Positions 1 through 5,297 of a DNA stretch of 6,027 nucleotides are shown here, piece by piece; within the stretch, counting starts at the first letter, position 1; each line of letters opens with the position of its first letter. The position numbers and the translations under genes are program-made. The notes under the pieces were generated by a model that saw nothing but the letters and a program-made list of their open reading frames with translations, did not search any database and was not told where the DNA came from. This DNA is from an uncultured Solirubrobacter sp. (GTDB lineage: Bacteria > Actinomycetota > Thermoleophilia > Solirubrobacterales > Solirubrobacteraceae): positions 1-6,027 of the forward strand of contig CALMNS010000771.1 of NCBI GenBank assembly GCA_937871635.1, in the 5' to 3' direction.

Positions 1-2
1 GG

Positions 3-590
3 ACCGCGGTGCTCGCCGCGTGGGACGGCGAGGTCCGCGCCGTCCTGGTGGTCGCCGACACCGTCAAGCCGACCTCGGCCGCGGCCGTCGCGGCGCTGCG
101 TGACCTCGGGCTGCGCCCCGTGCTGCTCACGGGCGACAACGAGGCGACCGCCCGGGCCGTCGCCGCCGAGGTCGGCATCGACGAGGTGATCGCCGAGGTC
201 CTGCCGGCCGACAAGGCCGGCGTCGTGCGCCGCCTGCAGGGCGAGAGCCGCGTGGTCGCGATGGTCGGCGACGGCGTCAACGACGCGCCGGCCCTCGCCC
301 AGGCCGACCTCGGCCTGGCCATCGGCACCGGCACGGACGTCGCCATCGAGGCGTCGGACCTGACGCTCGTCTCCGGGGACCTGCGCTCGGCGGCCGACGC
401 GATCCGCCTCAGCCGGGCGACGCTGCGCACGATCAAGCAGAACCTCGGCTGGGCCTTCGGCTACAACGTCGCCGCCCTGCCGCTCGCCGCCGCCGGCCTG
501 CTCAACCCGGTGCTCGCCGGGCTGGCCATGGCGCTGTCGAGCGTCTCGGTGGTGACCAACGCGCTGCGCCTGCGGCGCTTCGACACCTGA
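3..590 (+). CDS. copA: Heavy-metal (probably Cu(I)) P1B-type ATPase, C-terminal part, 5' end outside window
   Basis: The protein is an integral membrane pump that uses ATP to export a soft metal ion, most likely Cu(I). The frame is open from base 3, so this is the last 195 residues and the true start lies upstream. In fragment numbering, the TGDN motif of the P/N domain is at 43-46 and the hinge motif GDGVNDAPAL at 89-98. These are followed by the last two membrane helices. Helix 7 carries the YN pair (Tyr154-Asn155, in GYNVAALPLA) and helix 8 the MxxSS signature (Met176, Ser179, Ser180). YN plus MxxSS is the known P1B-1 copper/silver metal-site pattern; the matching CPC motif, actuator domain, DKTGT site and N-terminal metal-binding domains are off the window, so copper specificity is inferred. 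The C-terminus ends normally just after helix 8 (ALRLRRFDT), so this end is not truncated. The next gene begins 20 bases downstream on the same strand. Confidence 0.93.
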   Translation, partial: TAVLAAWDGEVRAVLVVADTVKPTSAAAVAALRDLGLRPVLLTGDNEATARAVAAEVGIDEVIAEVLPADKAGVVRRLQGESRVVAMVGDGVNDAPALAQADLGLAIGTGTDVAIEASDLTLVSGDLRSAADAIRLSRATLRTIKQNLGWAFGYNVAALPLAAAGLLNPVLAGLAMALSSVSVVTNALRLRRFDT

Positions 591-595
591 CGCGA

Positions 596-605
596 GGAAG
601 GAGGG
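596..605 (+). promoter_or_regulatory. Strong Shine-Dalgarno of the DUF4396 gene
   Basis: GGAAGGAGGG lies six to seven bases ahead of the ATG at 611 and contains a near-perfect anti-16S match (AAGGAGG, 598-604). It fixes the ATG at 611 as the start. It also shows that this gene is translated independently from a message shared with the ATPase gene, because the 20-base gap leaves no room for a promoter. Confidence 0.85.
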
Positions 606-610
606 CCACC

Positions 611-1249
611 ATGGAACACGCCCACGCCCACGACCACGCCCACCACCACGAGCTGCCGGCCTCCGGGCGAGCGCTGACCAGCGTCGCCCTCAGCGCCACG
701 CTGCACTGCCTCACGGGCTGCGCCATCGGCGAGGTGCTGGGGATGGTCATCGGCACGGCGCTCGGGTTCTCGGACCTCGGCACCATCGCCCTGGCGGTCG
801 CGCTGGCCTTCCTGTTCGGCTACGCGCTGACCAGCCTGCCGCTGCTGCGGGCCGGGCTGGCCTTCGGCGTCGTCGCGCCGATCGCGTTCGCCTCGGACAC
901 GGCGAGCATCGCGCTCATGGAGCTCGTCGACAACGGCATCATGCTCCTCATCCCGGGCGCCATGGAGTCCGGCGTCGACGACGTGCTCTTCTGGGGCGCG
1001 CTCGCCTTCGCGCTGGTCATCGCCGGGACCGTCGCGTTCCCGCTGAACCGCTGGCTGATCGCCCGCGGCAAGGGCCACGCCGTCGTCCACGAGACCGGCA
1101 TCCACGGCGGCCTCTCACCGCGCACGGTCGGCATCGCGGCCGCCGTCGCCTTCGTGTTCGGCTCGACGGTGCTGATCGCCGAGCTCGCCGGCGGCGGCGA
1201 GGAGGGCGGCGGCCACAGCGCGGAGGTGCGCGGCGGGCCGGGCGCCTAG
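611..1249 (+). CDS. DUF4396-type membrane protein with His-rich N-terminus
   Basis: This 212-residue polytopic membrane protein has no established function. The first 13 residues contain seven histidines (positions 3, 5, 7, 9, 11-13), a likely soft- or transition-metal-binding tail. The first membrane region (about 21-51) includes the segment LHCLTGCAIGEVLGMVIG with Cys33 and Cys37, which I recognise as the hallmark of DUF4396 proteins. Further hydrophobic segments lie at about 57-76, 78-94, 98-116, 126-148 and 172-192, giving roughly five or six helices. Polar residues inside helices (Glu104, Asp107, Asn108) could line an ion path. The C-terminal tail is Gly/Glu/His-rich. The gene follows the metal ATPase by 20 bases and has a strong ribosome binding site, so it is probably co-transcribed and may act in the same metal-handling task. 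The family call is from memory of the motif; the metal role is inference from the His tail, the Cys pair and the neighbour. Confidence 0.8.
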   Translation: MEHAHAHDHAHHHELPASGRALTSVALSATLHCLTGCAIGEVLGMVIGTALGFSDLGTIALAVALAFLFGYALTSLPLLRAGLAFGVVAPIAFASDTASIALMELVDNGIMLLIPGAMESGVDDVLFWGALAFALVIAGTVAFPLNRWLIARGKGHAVVHETGIHGGLSPRTVGIAAAVAFVFGSTVLIAELAGGGEEGGGHSAEVRGGPGA

Positions 1250-1250
1250 C

Positions 1251-1613
1251 TCAGGTCGCGACCTTGCGCCACTCGACGCGCCGCATCGGGGCGGCCAGGC
1301 ACTCGAAGTTGTCGAGCATCACGAGGTACTCGCCGCCCTCGGTGTCGATCCCCACGATCTTCCCGAACCGGCCGAGCTTCGAGCTCGAGCGGTGGTAGTC
1401 CTGGAAGTTGACGGTGACCTCGCAGGCCCGTGGGAGCGGGTGATCGTCGGGGTTGACCTTGACGAAGGTCCCGTCGGGCACGGACGGCGGCTCGATCGCC
1501 GAGCTGCGCTCGGGCGCCGGCAGCGCGTCGAGTCCCGGTGCCGAGCTCTCGCGCGGATCGGAGGGCGATCCGCCGGTGCGCACCGCAGTCAGGAACTCGC
1601 TTCCGGTGTCCAC
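1251..1613 (-). CDS. Unrecognised 120-residue protein, possible SH3-like C-terminal domain
   Basis: I do not recognise this protein. From the GTG at 1613 it is 120 residues with no signal peptide or membrane segment. Residues 1-48 are rich in Pro, Ser and Gly and look disordered. Residues 49-117 look folded and beta-rich: a GTFVKVNP strand, an aromatic EVTVNFQDYH strand, then GRFGKIVGID and EYLVMLDNFECL, ending RRVEWRKVAT. The Gly-rich turn followed by alternating hydrophobics recalls small KOW/SH3-like barrels, but this is only a visual impression. Third-codon positions are strongly G/C in the C-terminal half, supporting real coding; the N-terminal half has more A/T-ending codons (GGA, ACT, GAT, GCA, CCA). 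The GTG start is preferred because TACAGT lies six bases upstream, the same layout as two other genes in this window. GTG at 1583 is an alternative. It lies downstream of the asparaginase on the same strand with a 32-base gap, and its stop is one base from the stop of the convergent DUF4396 gene. Confidence 0.65.
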   Translation of the reverse strand: MDTGSEFLTAVRTGGSPSDPRESSAPGLDALPAPERSSAIEPPSVPDGTFVKVNPDDHPLPRACEVTVNFQDYHRSSSKLGRFGKIVGIDTEGGEYLVMLDNFECLAAPMRRVEWRKVAT

Positions 1614-1619
1614 GATGAC

Positions 1620-1625
1620 ACTGTA
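1620..1625 (-). promoter_or_regulatory. Candidate -10 element of a leaderless promoter (TACAGT)
   Basis: On the minus strand TACAGT is followed by six bases and then the GTG at 1613. This TAnnnT-N6-start layout is typical of actinobacterial leaderless transcripts, where the start codon is also the transcription start. No good -35 hexamer is seen (about TGAGCC at the expected distance), and no Shine-Dalgarno lies in range of the GTG, which fits a leaderless message. The element lies in the gap just after the asparaginase stop codon, so the small gene could be expressed apart from it. Confidence 0.45.
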
Positions 1626-1645
1626 GGCGAAGGTCCCCGATCGGC

Positions 1646-2767
1646 TCAGTCGTCGACCGGGGCGCTGAACTCCGGGTTGCCGTACCGGGTGACGTAGTCG
1701 GCGACCGTCGCCGGGTCGCCGGAGGCGGCGAGGGAGAGCAGGAGCAGCAGCCGGGCCTTCTGGGGCAGCAGGTCGCCGCCACGGACGATCCCCGGCGTGG
1801 AGCTCGTCCCGGTCACCTGGCCCGACCCCGTCCGCGAGGTGGAGACGAAGGTCACGCCCTTGGCGACGGCGGCCGTGCGGGCCGCGCCCATCGCCGAGGA
1901 GATCCCGCCCGCGCCCGTACCCGCGGTGACGATCCCCTTCACCCCCGCGTCGGCGAACGCGGTGATCGCCTCCGGCCCGGCCTGCTGGTAGCTCTTGACG
2001 ATCTCGACCCGCGGCAGCGCCATGACGGGGATCGCGCTCAGATCGAACGGGGTGCGCCACCGGGAGCGGTCCGCGCACAGCTCGCGGCGCGGCACCGAGC
2101 GATCGAGGCGGATGCTCGGGCCGTCGACGTAGCCCAGCTCGCCCTTGCGCCGGCTCGAGAAGGTGTCCGTCCGCGTGGTACTCGTCTTGGTGACGTCGCG
2201 CCCGGCGTGGATCTCGTCGTTCATCATCACGACCGAGCCGAAGCAGCGCGTCCGGCCGCTGGCGGCCAGGCGGATCGAGTTGAAGAGGTTGATCTGCGCG
2301 TCGGAGGAGATGGCCGTCCACGGTCGCATGGCCCCCGTCAGCACGACGGGCTTCGCGCTGCGCACGGTCAGGTCGAGCCAGTACGCGAACTCCTCCATGG
2401 TGTCGGTGCCCGTGGTCACGACGGCGGCGTCGGCGCTGCGGAGCTGCTCCTCGACGGCGAGCGTCAGCGCGTGGAAGTCGGCGATCGAGTAGGCCCCCGA
2501 GCCGCGATTGGCGAACTGGAAGGTGCGCACGTCGGCGACGGCGCCGACCTCCGGGCGCAGGAAGTCGACCATGTCCTTGATCGGCAGCTGGGCGCCCTGG
2601 TACTCGATGGGGTTCGTCCGGTCGGGCGCGACGCCGGCGATCGTGCCGCCCGTGCCGACGACGACGACCCGCGGTTGGGCGGCGGCGACGGCCGGCGCGA
2701 GCAGCGCGGCGACCAGGAGGGCGAGGACGGCCACGAGGGCGCGACGAGGGGAGCTCGAGCGGGGCAT
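1646..2767 (-). CDS. Secreted type II L-asparaginase (AnsB-type)
   Basis: The enzyme hydrolyses L-asparagine (often also glutamine) to aspartate and ammonia outside the cytoplasmic membrane. It has 373 residues. Residues 1-30 form a classic signal peptide: RR at 8-9, a Leu/Val/Ala core at about 10-24, and an AVAAA cleavage region before Gln31. The mature part is about 343 residues, normal for the type I/II bacterial asparaginase fold. By comparison with the E. coli enzyme, the visible active-site residues are the nucleophile Thr42 in TGGTIAG, Tyr56 as the likely flexible-loop tyrosine, Ser90 as the probable substrate-binding serine, Thr121-Asp122 in TTGTDTMEE, and Lys194 in GRDVTKTST. The C-terminal domain has AGTGAGGIS (282-290) and the conserved LLPQKARLLLLL (333-344). 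All expected catalytic residues are present. The ATG at 2767 was chosen because it directly precedes the signal peptide; a longer reading to 2887 would put 40 non-conserved residues before it. Only a weak ribosome binding site precedes it. Confidence 0.92.
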   Translation of the reverse strand: MPRSSSPRRALVAVLALLVAALLAPAVAAAQPRVVVVGTGGTIAGVAPDRTNPIEYQGAQLPIKDMVDFLRPEVGAVADVRTFQFANRGSGAYSIADFHALTLAVEEQLRSADAAVVTTGTDTMEEFAYWLDLTVRSAKPVVLTGAMRPWTAISSDAQINLFNSIRLAASGRTRCFGSVVMMNDEIHAGRDVTKTSTTRTDTFSSRRKGELGYVDGPSIRLDRSVPRRELCADRSRWRTPFDLSAIPVMALPRVEIVKSYQQAGPEAITAFADAGVKGIVTAGTGAGGISSAMGAARTAAVAKGVTFVSTSRTGSGQVTGTSSTPGIVRGGDLLPQKARLLLLLSLAASGDPATVADYVTRYGNPEFSAPVDD

Positions 2768-2819
2768 GGGCGGGCACTCTGCCGCGGGCGGCGCGGGCTG
2801 ACCATCGACCGCCGGTCCC

Positions 2820-2835
2820 GTCCGGCACGTCCGGC
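2820..2835. repeat. Tandem GTCCGGC repeat in the divergent promoter gap
   Basis: GTCCGGC occurs at 2820-2826 and again at 2829-2835, giving two units at nine-base spacing. It sits between the asparaginase start and the leader of the alcohol dehydrogenase, where regulators of either gene could bind. In DNA this GC-rich, two copies of a GC-rich 7-mer can occur by chance, so the regulatory role is only a suggestion. Confidence 0.25.
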
Positions 2836-2853
2836 GCTCGACCGTGTGGCCAT

Positions 2854-2903
2854 CCCCACGCGGGGGAACACCCCTGGCTGAGAGCACCGAGCGAGGAGGA
2901 GGG
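2854..2903 (+). promoter_or_regulatory. Structured leader resembling the 5' half of a TPP (THI-box) riboswitch
   Basis: CACGCGGGGG (2857-2866) followed by GGCTGAGAG (2876-2884) matches the conserved 5' half of thiamine-pyrophosphate riboswitches, which in high-GC actinobacteria typically read CACGCGGGA...CTGAGAG. The sequence also supports two competing hairpins: CCCC 2854-2857 with GGGG 2862-2865 (loop ACGC), and GGGG 2863-2866 with CCCC 2871-2874 (loop AACA). Against a working TPP aptamer, the P3 helix would be very short and the conserved 3' half (CCTGAT, then CCnGCGnAGGGA) is absent in intact form. Only a degenerate likeness, CATCACCACCAGCGGGAGG, is seen at 2932-2950, inside the following mini-ORF. 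It could be a divergent or decayed riboswitch, another kind of switching leader, or a chance match. The downstream alcohol dehydrogenase is not a thiamine gene. Confidence 0.3.
2894..2903 (+). promoter_or_regulatory. Strong Shine-Dalgarno of the 30-codon mini-ORF
   Basis: AGGAGGAGGG ends two bases before the ATG at 2906; its GGAGG core at 2895-2899 has the ideal six-base spacing. This is one of the strongest ribosome binding sites in the window, and it serves the mini-ORF rather than the dehydrogenase start at 2995, which lies 91 bases further on. Confidence 0.6.
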
Positions 2904-2905
2904 TC

Positions 2906-2998
2906 ATGGCCACCGTCACCCGGGAGGTCCGCATCACCACCAGCGGGAGGTCCAGAGCGGTCGCGATCGCTCAGGTGCTGTCCGGCCCGGGCGCATGA
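2906..2998 (+). CDS. 30-residue mini-ORF, possible leader peptide coupled to the alcohol dehydrogenase
   Basis: An ATG with an excellent ribosome binding site opens a 30-codon frame (MATVTREVRITTSGRSR, then AVAIAQVLSGPGA) ending in TGA at 2996-2998. Its stop overlaps the ATG of the alcohol dehydrogenase as ATGA, the usual layout for translational coupling. The dehydrogenase start itself is preceded by CCGGCCCGGGCGC with no Shine-Dalgarno, so ribosomes finishing the mini-ORF probably supply its initiation. The peptide is basic in its first half and has no signal peptide, no run of one amino acid suggesting attenuation, and no family I recognise. It could be a functionless coupling leader, a small protein in its own right, or a relic of a longer gene. 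Confidence 0.5.
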   Translation: MATVTREVRITTSGRSRAVAIAQVLSGPGA

Positions 2999-4137
2999 GC
3001 TTCGCCGCCGAGCTCCACCTCCCGCAGGACGTCATCGTCCGCGGCGGCGCCTCCCGCGAGGTGGGCGAGGTCGCCGCGGGGCTCGGCCTCGCGCGCGTCC
3101 TGATCGTCACCGACGCGTTCTTCGTCGAGCAGGGGCACGCCGGGCGGATCGCCGAGCGGCTCACGGAGGCCGGGATCGCCACGGCGACCTTCTCCGGGGT
3201 CCAGCCCGACCCGACCACCGCCAACGTCGAGGCCGGGCTGGCGGCGCTGGCCGCCCACGAGGCCGACGGCGTGGTGGCGCTGGGCGGCGGCTCGTCGCTC
3301 GACACGGGCAAGGCGGTCGCCGTCATGGCCGCCAACGACGGCGCGATCGCCGACTTCGCGGGCTACCACCTCATCCCCCGCCCGGGCCTCCCGCTCATCG
3401 CCGTCCCGACCACCGCCGGGACCGGCTCGGAGGTCACCCGCGTCACCGTGATCACCGACGCCGCGAGCGAGCGCAAGCTCATGATCCTCGACGACCACCT
3501 GCTGCCGCGGGTCGCGCTGGCCGACTTCGAGCTCACGCGCTCCTGCCCGCCCGACCTGACCGCCCACGTCGGCGTGGACTCGCTCACCCACGCGATCGAG
3601 GCCTACGTCTCGGCGAAGGCCAACCCGATCACCGACGCGCTCGCGCTCCGCGCCGCCGGGCTCCTGCGGGCGCACCTGCGCCGGGCCTTCTACGACGGCG
3701 GCGACGACGAGGCCCGCGAGGCGATGATGCTCGGGGCCACGCTGGCCGGCGCGGCGTTCTCGAACGCCTCGGTCGCCCTCGTCCACGGCATGAGCCGGCC
3801 GATCGGGGCGCACTTCCACGTCCCCCACGGGCTGAGCAACGCCGTGCTCCTGCCCACCGTCACGCGGTTCTCGCTGGCCGGCGCCCCCGCGCGCTACGCC
3901 GAGCTGGCCGAGGCGATGGGGCTCGCCAGGGACGCAGAGGCGCTCGTCGACGAGCTCGACGCGCTCAACGCCGAGCTCGGGGTCCCGACCCTGGGCGGCC
4001 TGGGCGTCGAGCGCGGCCACTTCGACGCGGTCAAGGCGGACATGGCCCAGGCCGCGCTGGACTCGGGCTCGCCCGGCTTCAACCCGCGGTCGGCGAGCGC
4101 CGAGGAGATCGTCGGGCTCTACGACACGATCTACTGA
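2995..4137 (+). CDS. Iron-dependent (group III) alcohol dehydrogenase
   Basis: This cytoplasmic oxidoreductase of 380 residues, normal for the family, interconverts an alcohol and an aldehyde or ketone with a nicotinamide cofactor. The N-terminal Rossmann-like domain has VLIVTD (35-40), where Asp40 matches the position that favours NAD over NADP in FucO-like enzymes, then GGGSSLDTGK (97-106) and PTTAGTGSE (138-146). The C-terminal helical domain carries the four expected metal ligands: Asp195 and His199 in GVDSLTHAIEAY, His264 in LVHGMSRPIGAH, and His278 in VPHGLSNA. All are intact. GGGSSLDTGK argues against a maleylacetate reductase. The closest classical relatives are lactaldehyde reductase and 1,3-propanediol-type dehydrogenases, but the substrate cannot be read from sequence. 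The ATG at 2995 overlaps the stop of a 30-codon ORF (ATGA) and lacks its own ribosome binding site, so translation is probably coupled to that ORF and controlled through the leader upstream. Confidence 0.92.
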   Translation: MSFAAELHLPQDVIVRGGASREVGEVAAGLGLARVLIVTDAFFVEQGHAGRIAERLTEAGIATATFSGVQPDPTTANVEAGLAALAAHEADGVVALGGGSSLDTGKAVAVMAANDGAIADFAGYHLIPRPGLPLIAVPTTAGTGSEVTRVTVITDAASERKLMILDDHLLPRVALADFELTRSCPPDLTAHVGVDSLTHAIEAYVSAKANPITDALALRAAGLLRAHLRRAFYDGGDDEAREAMMLGATLAGAAFSNASVALVHGMSRPIGAHFHVPHGLSNAVLLPTVTRFSLAGAPARYAELAEAMGLARDAEALVDELDALNAELGVPTLGGLGVERGHFDAVKADMAQAALDSGSPGFNPRSASAEEIVGLYDTIY

Positions 4138-4163
4138 AACGGTCGTGGTCACCCCGGCGCGGG

Positions 4164-4169
4164 TAGTCT
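4164..4169 (+). promoter_or_regulatory. Candidate -10 element of a leaderless promoter (TAGTCT)
   Basis: TAGTCT is followed by six bases (CGCGCC) and the GTG at 4176. This is the TAnnnT-N6-start arrangement of leaderless genes, and no Shine-Dalgarno is present. It supports GTG 4176 as both transcription and translation start, making this gene its own unit despite the 38-base gap from the dehydrogenase. No convincing -35 hexamer is visible. Confidence 0.5.
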
Positions 4170-4175
4170 CGCGCC

Positions 4176-5276
4176 GTGGCCGCCCCGCCGCGGATCGTCA
4201 TCCGCAACGTCCTGCTGATCGCCGGCCTCGCCCTGGCGGTGTACCTCGTGTACCTCCTGCGCCGCCCGATCACCTGGGTGGTCATCGCCGGGTTCGTCGC
4301 CGTGGCGCTCTCCGGGCCCGTCCACTTCGTCGAGCGCTACGTGCGCCGCCGCAGCCTCGCCGTCGGGATCGTCTACCTCGTGGTCATCGCCGTGCCCGTC
4401 ACCATCATCTCGCTGATCGGCGGGACGATCGTCCGGCAGGCCACCGAGCTGGTCGCCGACCTCCCGAGGTACGTCCGCGAGGTCTCGGACTTCATCCGGC
4501 AGAACGAGACGCTCAACCGCCTCGAGCAGGACTACGACATCACGGGCAAGCTCCAGGAGCAGACCGCCGCGCTGCCCGGCCGGTTCGGGGACGCGGCGGG
4601 GACGCTGTCGGACCTCGGCCTCGCGGTGGTCAACTCGCTGTTCGCCCTGGTCACGATCCTGATCCTCTCCGTCTTCCTGGTCAACAGCGGGCGCCAGTGG
4701 GTCGACGCGGCGATCCGGCTGCGGCCGACCGATCAGCAGGGGCGGCTCAAGCGCACCGCGGACCGCATCGGGCAGGCGATCGGCGGCTACGTGGCCGGGG
4801 CCCTCGCGCAGGCCACGGTGGCCGGGATCACCACCTACATCGTCCTGATCATCCTCGACGTGCCGTTCGCCGCGCCGCTGGCCGTGCTCGTCGCGCTCTT
4901 CGACCTCATCCCGCTCGTCGGCGCGACCATCGGGGCGGCGGCGGTCGGGATCGTCACCGTGTTCGCGAACTTCCCGGTGGCCACCATCGCCTGGGCGATC
5001 TGGTCCATCGTCTACCAACAGGTGGAGAACACGGTCATCCAGCCGCAGATCCAGAAGCGCGCCGTCCAGCTCAACCCGTTCCTGGTCATCGTCGCCGTCC
5101 TGTCCGGCTCGGCCCTGTTCGGGGTGCTGGGCGCGCTGCTCGCGGTCCCCTTCGCGGCCGCCATCCAGATCGTCGTGCGCGAGTACCTCGAGCTGCGGCG
5201 CTACGCGCCCGACCCGCCGACGGCGGTGGCGGCCGGGCTCGAGGACGCGCCGCCGGGCGCCGTCACCGCGCCGTAG
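4176..5276 (+). CDS. AI-2E family (PerM/TqsA-like) membrane transporter
   Basis: This 366-residue integral membrane protein belongs to the AI-2E transporter family, named for an autoinducer-2 exporter; other members are permeases or Na+/H+ antiporters. Hydrophobic segments lie at about 11-28, 31-47, 61-86, 150-170, 207-228, 230-263 (probably two), 267-281 and 300-336 (probably two), giving the usual eight or so helices. Between helices 3 and 4 is the characteristic long soluble region (about 88-145) with amphipathic helices. Family landmarks visible are GGYVAGALAQA (203-213), FDLIPLVGATIGA (242-254), QQVENTVIQPQI (281-292), LNPFLVIVAVL (299-309) and the terminal GALLAVPFAAAIQIVVREY (319-337). 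Length and motif order are complete. The GTG start directly precedes the first helix and sits six bases after a TAGTCT element. The 30-residue tail is Pro/Ala-rich. The actual substrate cannot be told from sequence, and no luxS-type or quorum-sensing gene is in the window. Confidence 0.9.
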   Translation: MAAPPRIVIRNVLLIAGLALAVYLVYLLRRPITWVVIAGFVAVALSGPVHFVERYVRRRSLAVGIVYLVVIAVPVTIISLIGGTIVRQATELVADLPRYVREVSDFIRQNETLNRLEQDYDITGKLQEQTAALPGRFGDAAGTLSDLGLAVVNSLFALVTILILSVFLVNSGRQWVDAAIRLRPTDQQGRLKRTADRIGQAIGGYVAGALAQATVAGITTYIVLIILDVPFAAPLAVLVALFDLIPLVGATIGAAAVGIVTVFANFPVATIAWAIWSIVYQQVENTVIQPQIQKRAVQLNPFLVIVAVLSGSALFGVLGALLAVPFAAAIQIVVREYLELRRYAPDPPTAVAAGLEDAPPGAVTAP

Positions 5277-5284
5277 CGGGCCTT

Positions 5285-5290
5285 TAGGAT
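5285..5290 (+). promoter_or_regulatory. Candidate -10 element of a leaderless promoter (TAGGAT)
   Basis: TAGGAT is followed by seven bases (CGGCCGG) and the ATG at 5298, again without a Shine-Dalgarno. The sequence lies in the 21-base gap between the transporter stop codon and the cupin start and is locally AT-rich (TTTAGGAT) in a GC-rich background. A poor -35 candidate (CGTCAC, from about 5261) lies inside the end of the transporter gene. Confidence 0.55.
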
Positions 5291-5297
5291 CGGCCGG

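Noticed and set aside
1600..1700. A frameshift that had split one asparaginase fusion gene into two
   Set aside because: The asparaginase reaches its normal family C-terminus (about 30 residues after the LLPQKARLLLLL motif) before its stop. The downstream protein is unlike any usual asparaginase extension, so no broken gene needs to be invoked.
1251..2828. A single 525-codon minus-strand protein spanning the asparaginase region and the small downstream gene
   Set aside because: Upstream of about 1640 this frame is low-complexity Arg/Pro/Gly sequence opposed to the correct asparaginase frame. Only its last 120 codons look like a real protein, and those have their own start and -10 element.
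2768..2887. Upstream extension of the asparaginase to a start at 2887
   Set aside because: It would place 40 non-conserved residues before a clear signal peptide that begins precisely at the ATG at 2767.
2971..4152. Long minus-strand open frame (393 codons) across the alcohol dehydrogenase
   Set aside because: It is rich in Arg, Gly, Asp and Val repeats, has no recognisable domain, and lies wholly opposite a gene with intact catalytic motifs. This is a typical high-GC shadow frame.
2844..4166. Plus-strand 440-codon frame overlapping the dehydrogenase in another frame
   Set aside because: It is mostly Arg, Pro, Gly and Ala with no domain pattern. The overlapping frame 2995-4137 holds all iron-ADH motifs.
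4138..4175. Rho-independent terminator after the alcohol dehydrogenase
   Set aside because: The gap has no convincing stem-loop followed by a T-run; it is better explained by the TAGTCT promoter element of the next gene.
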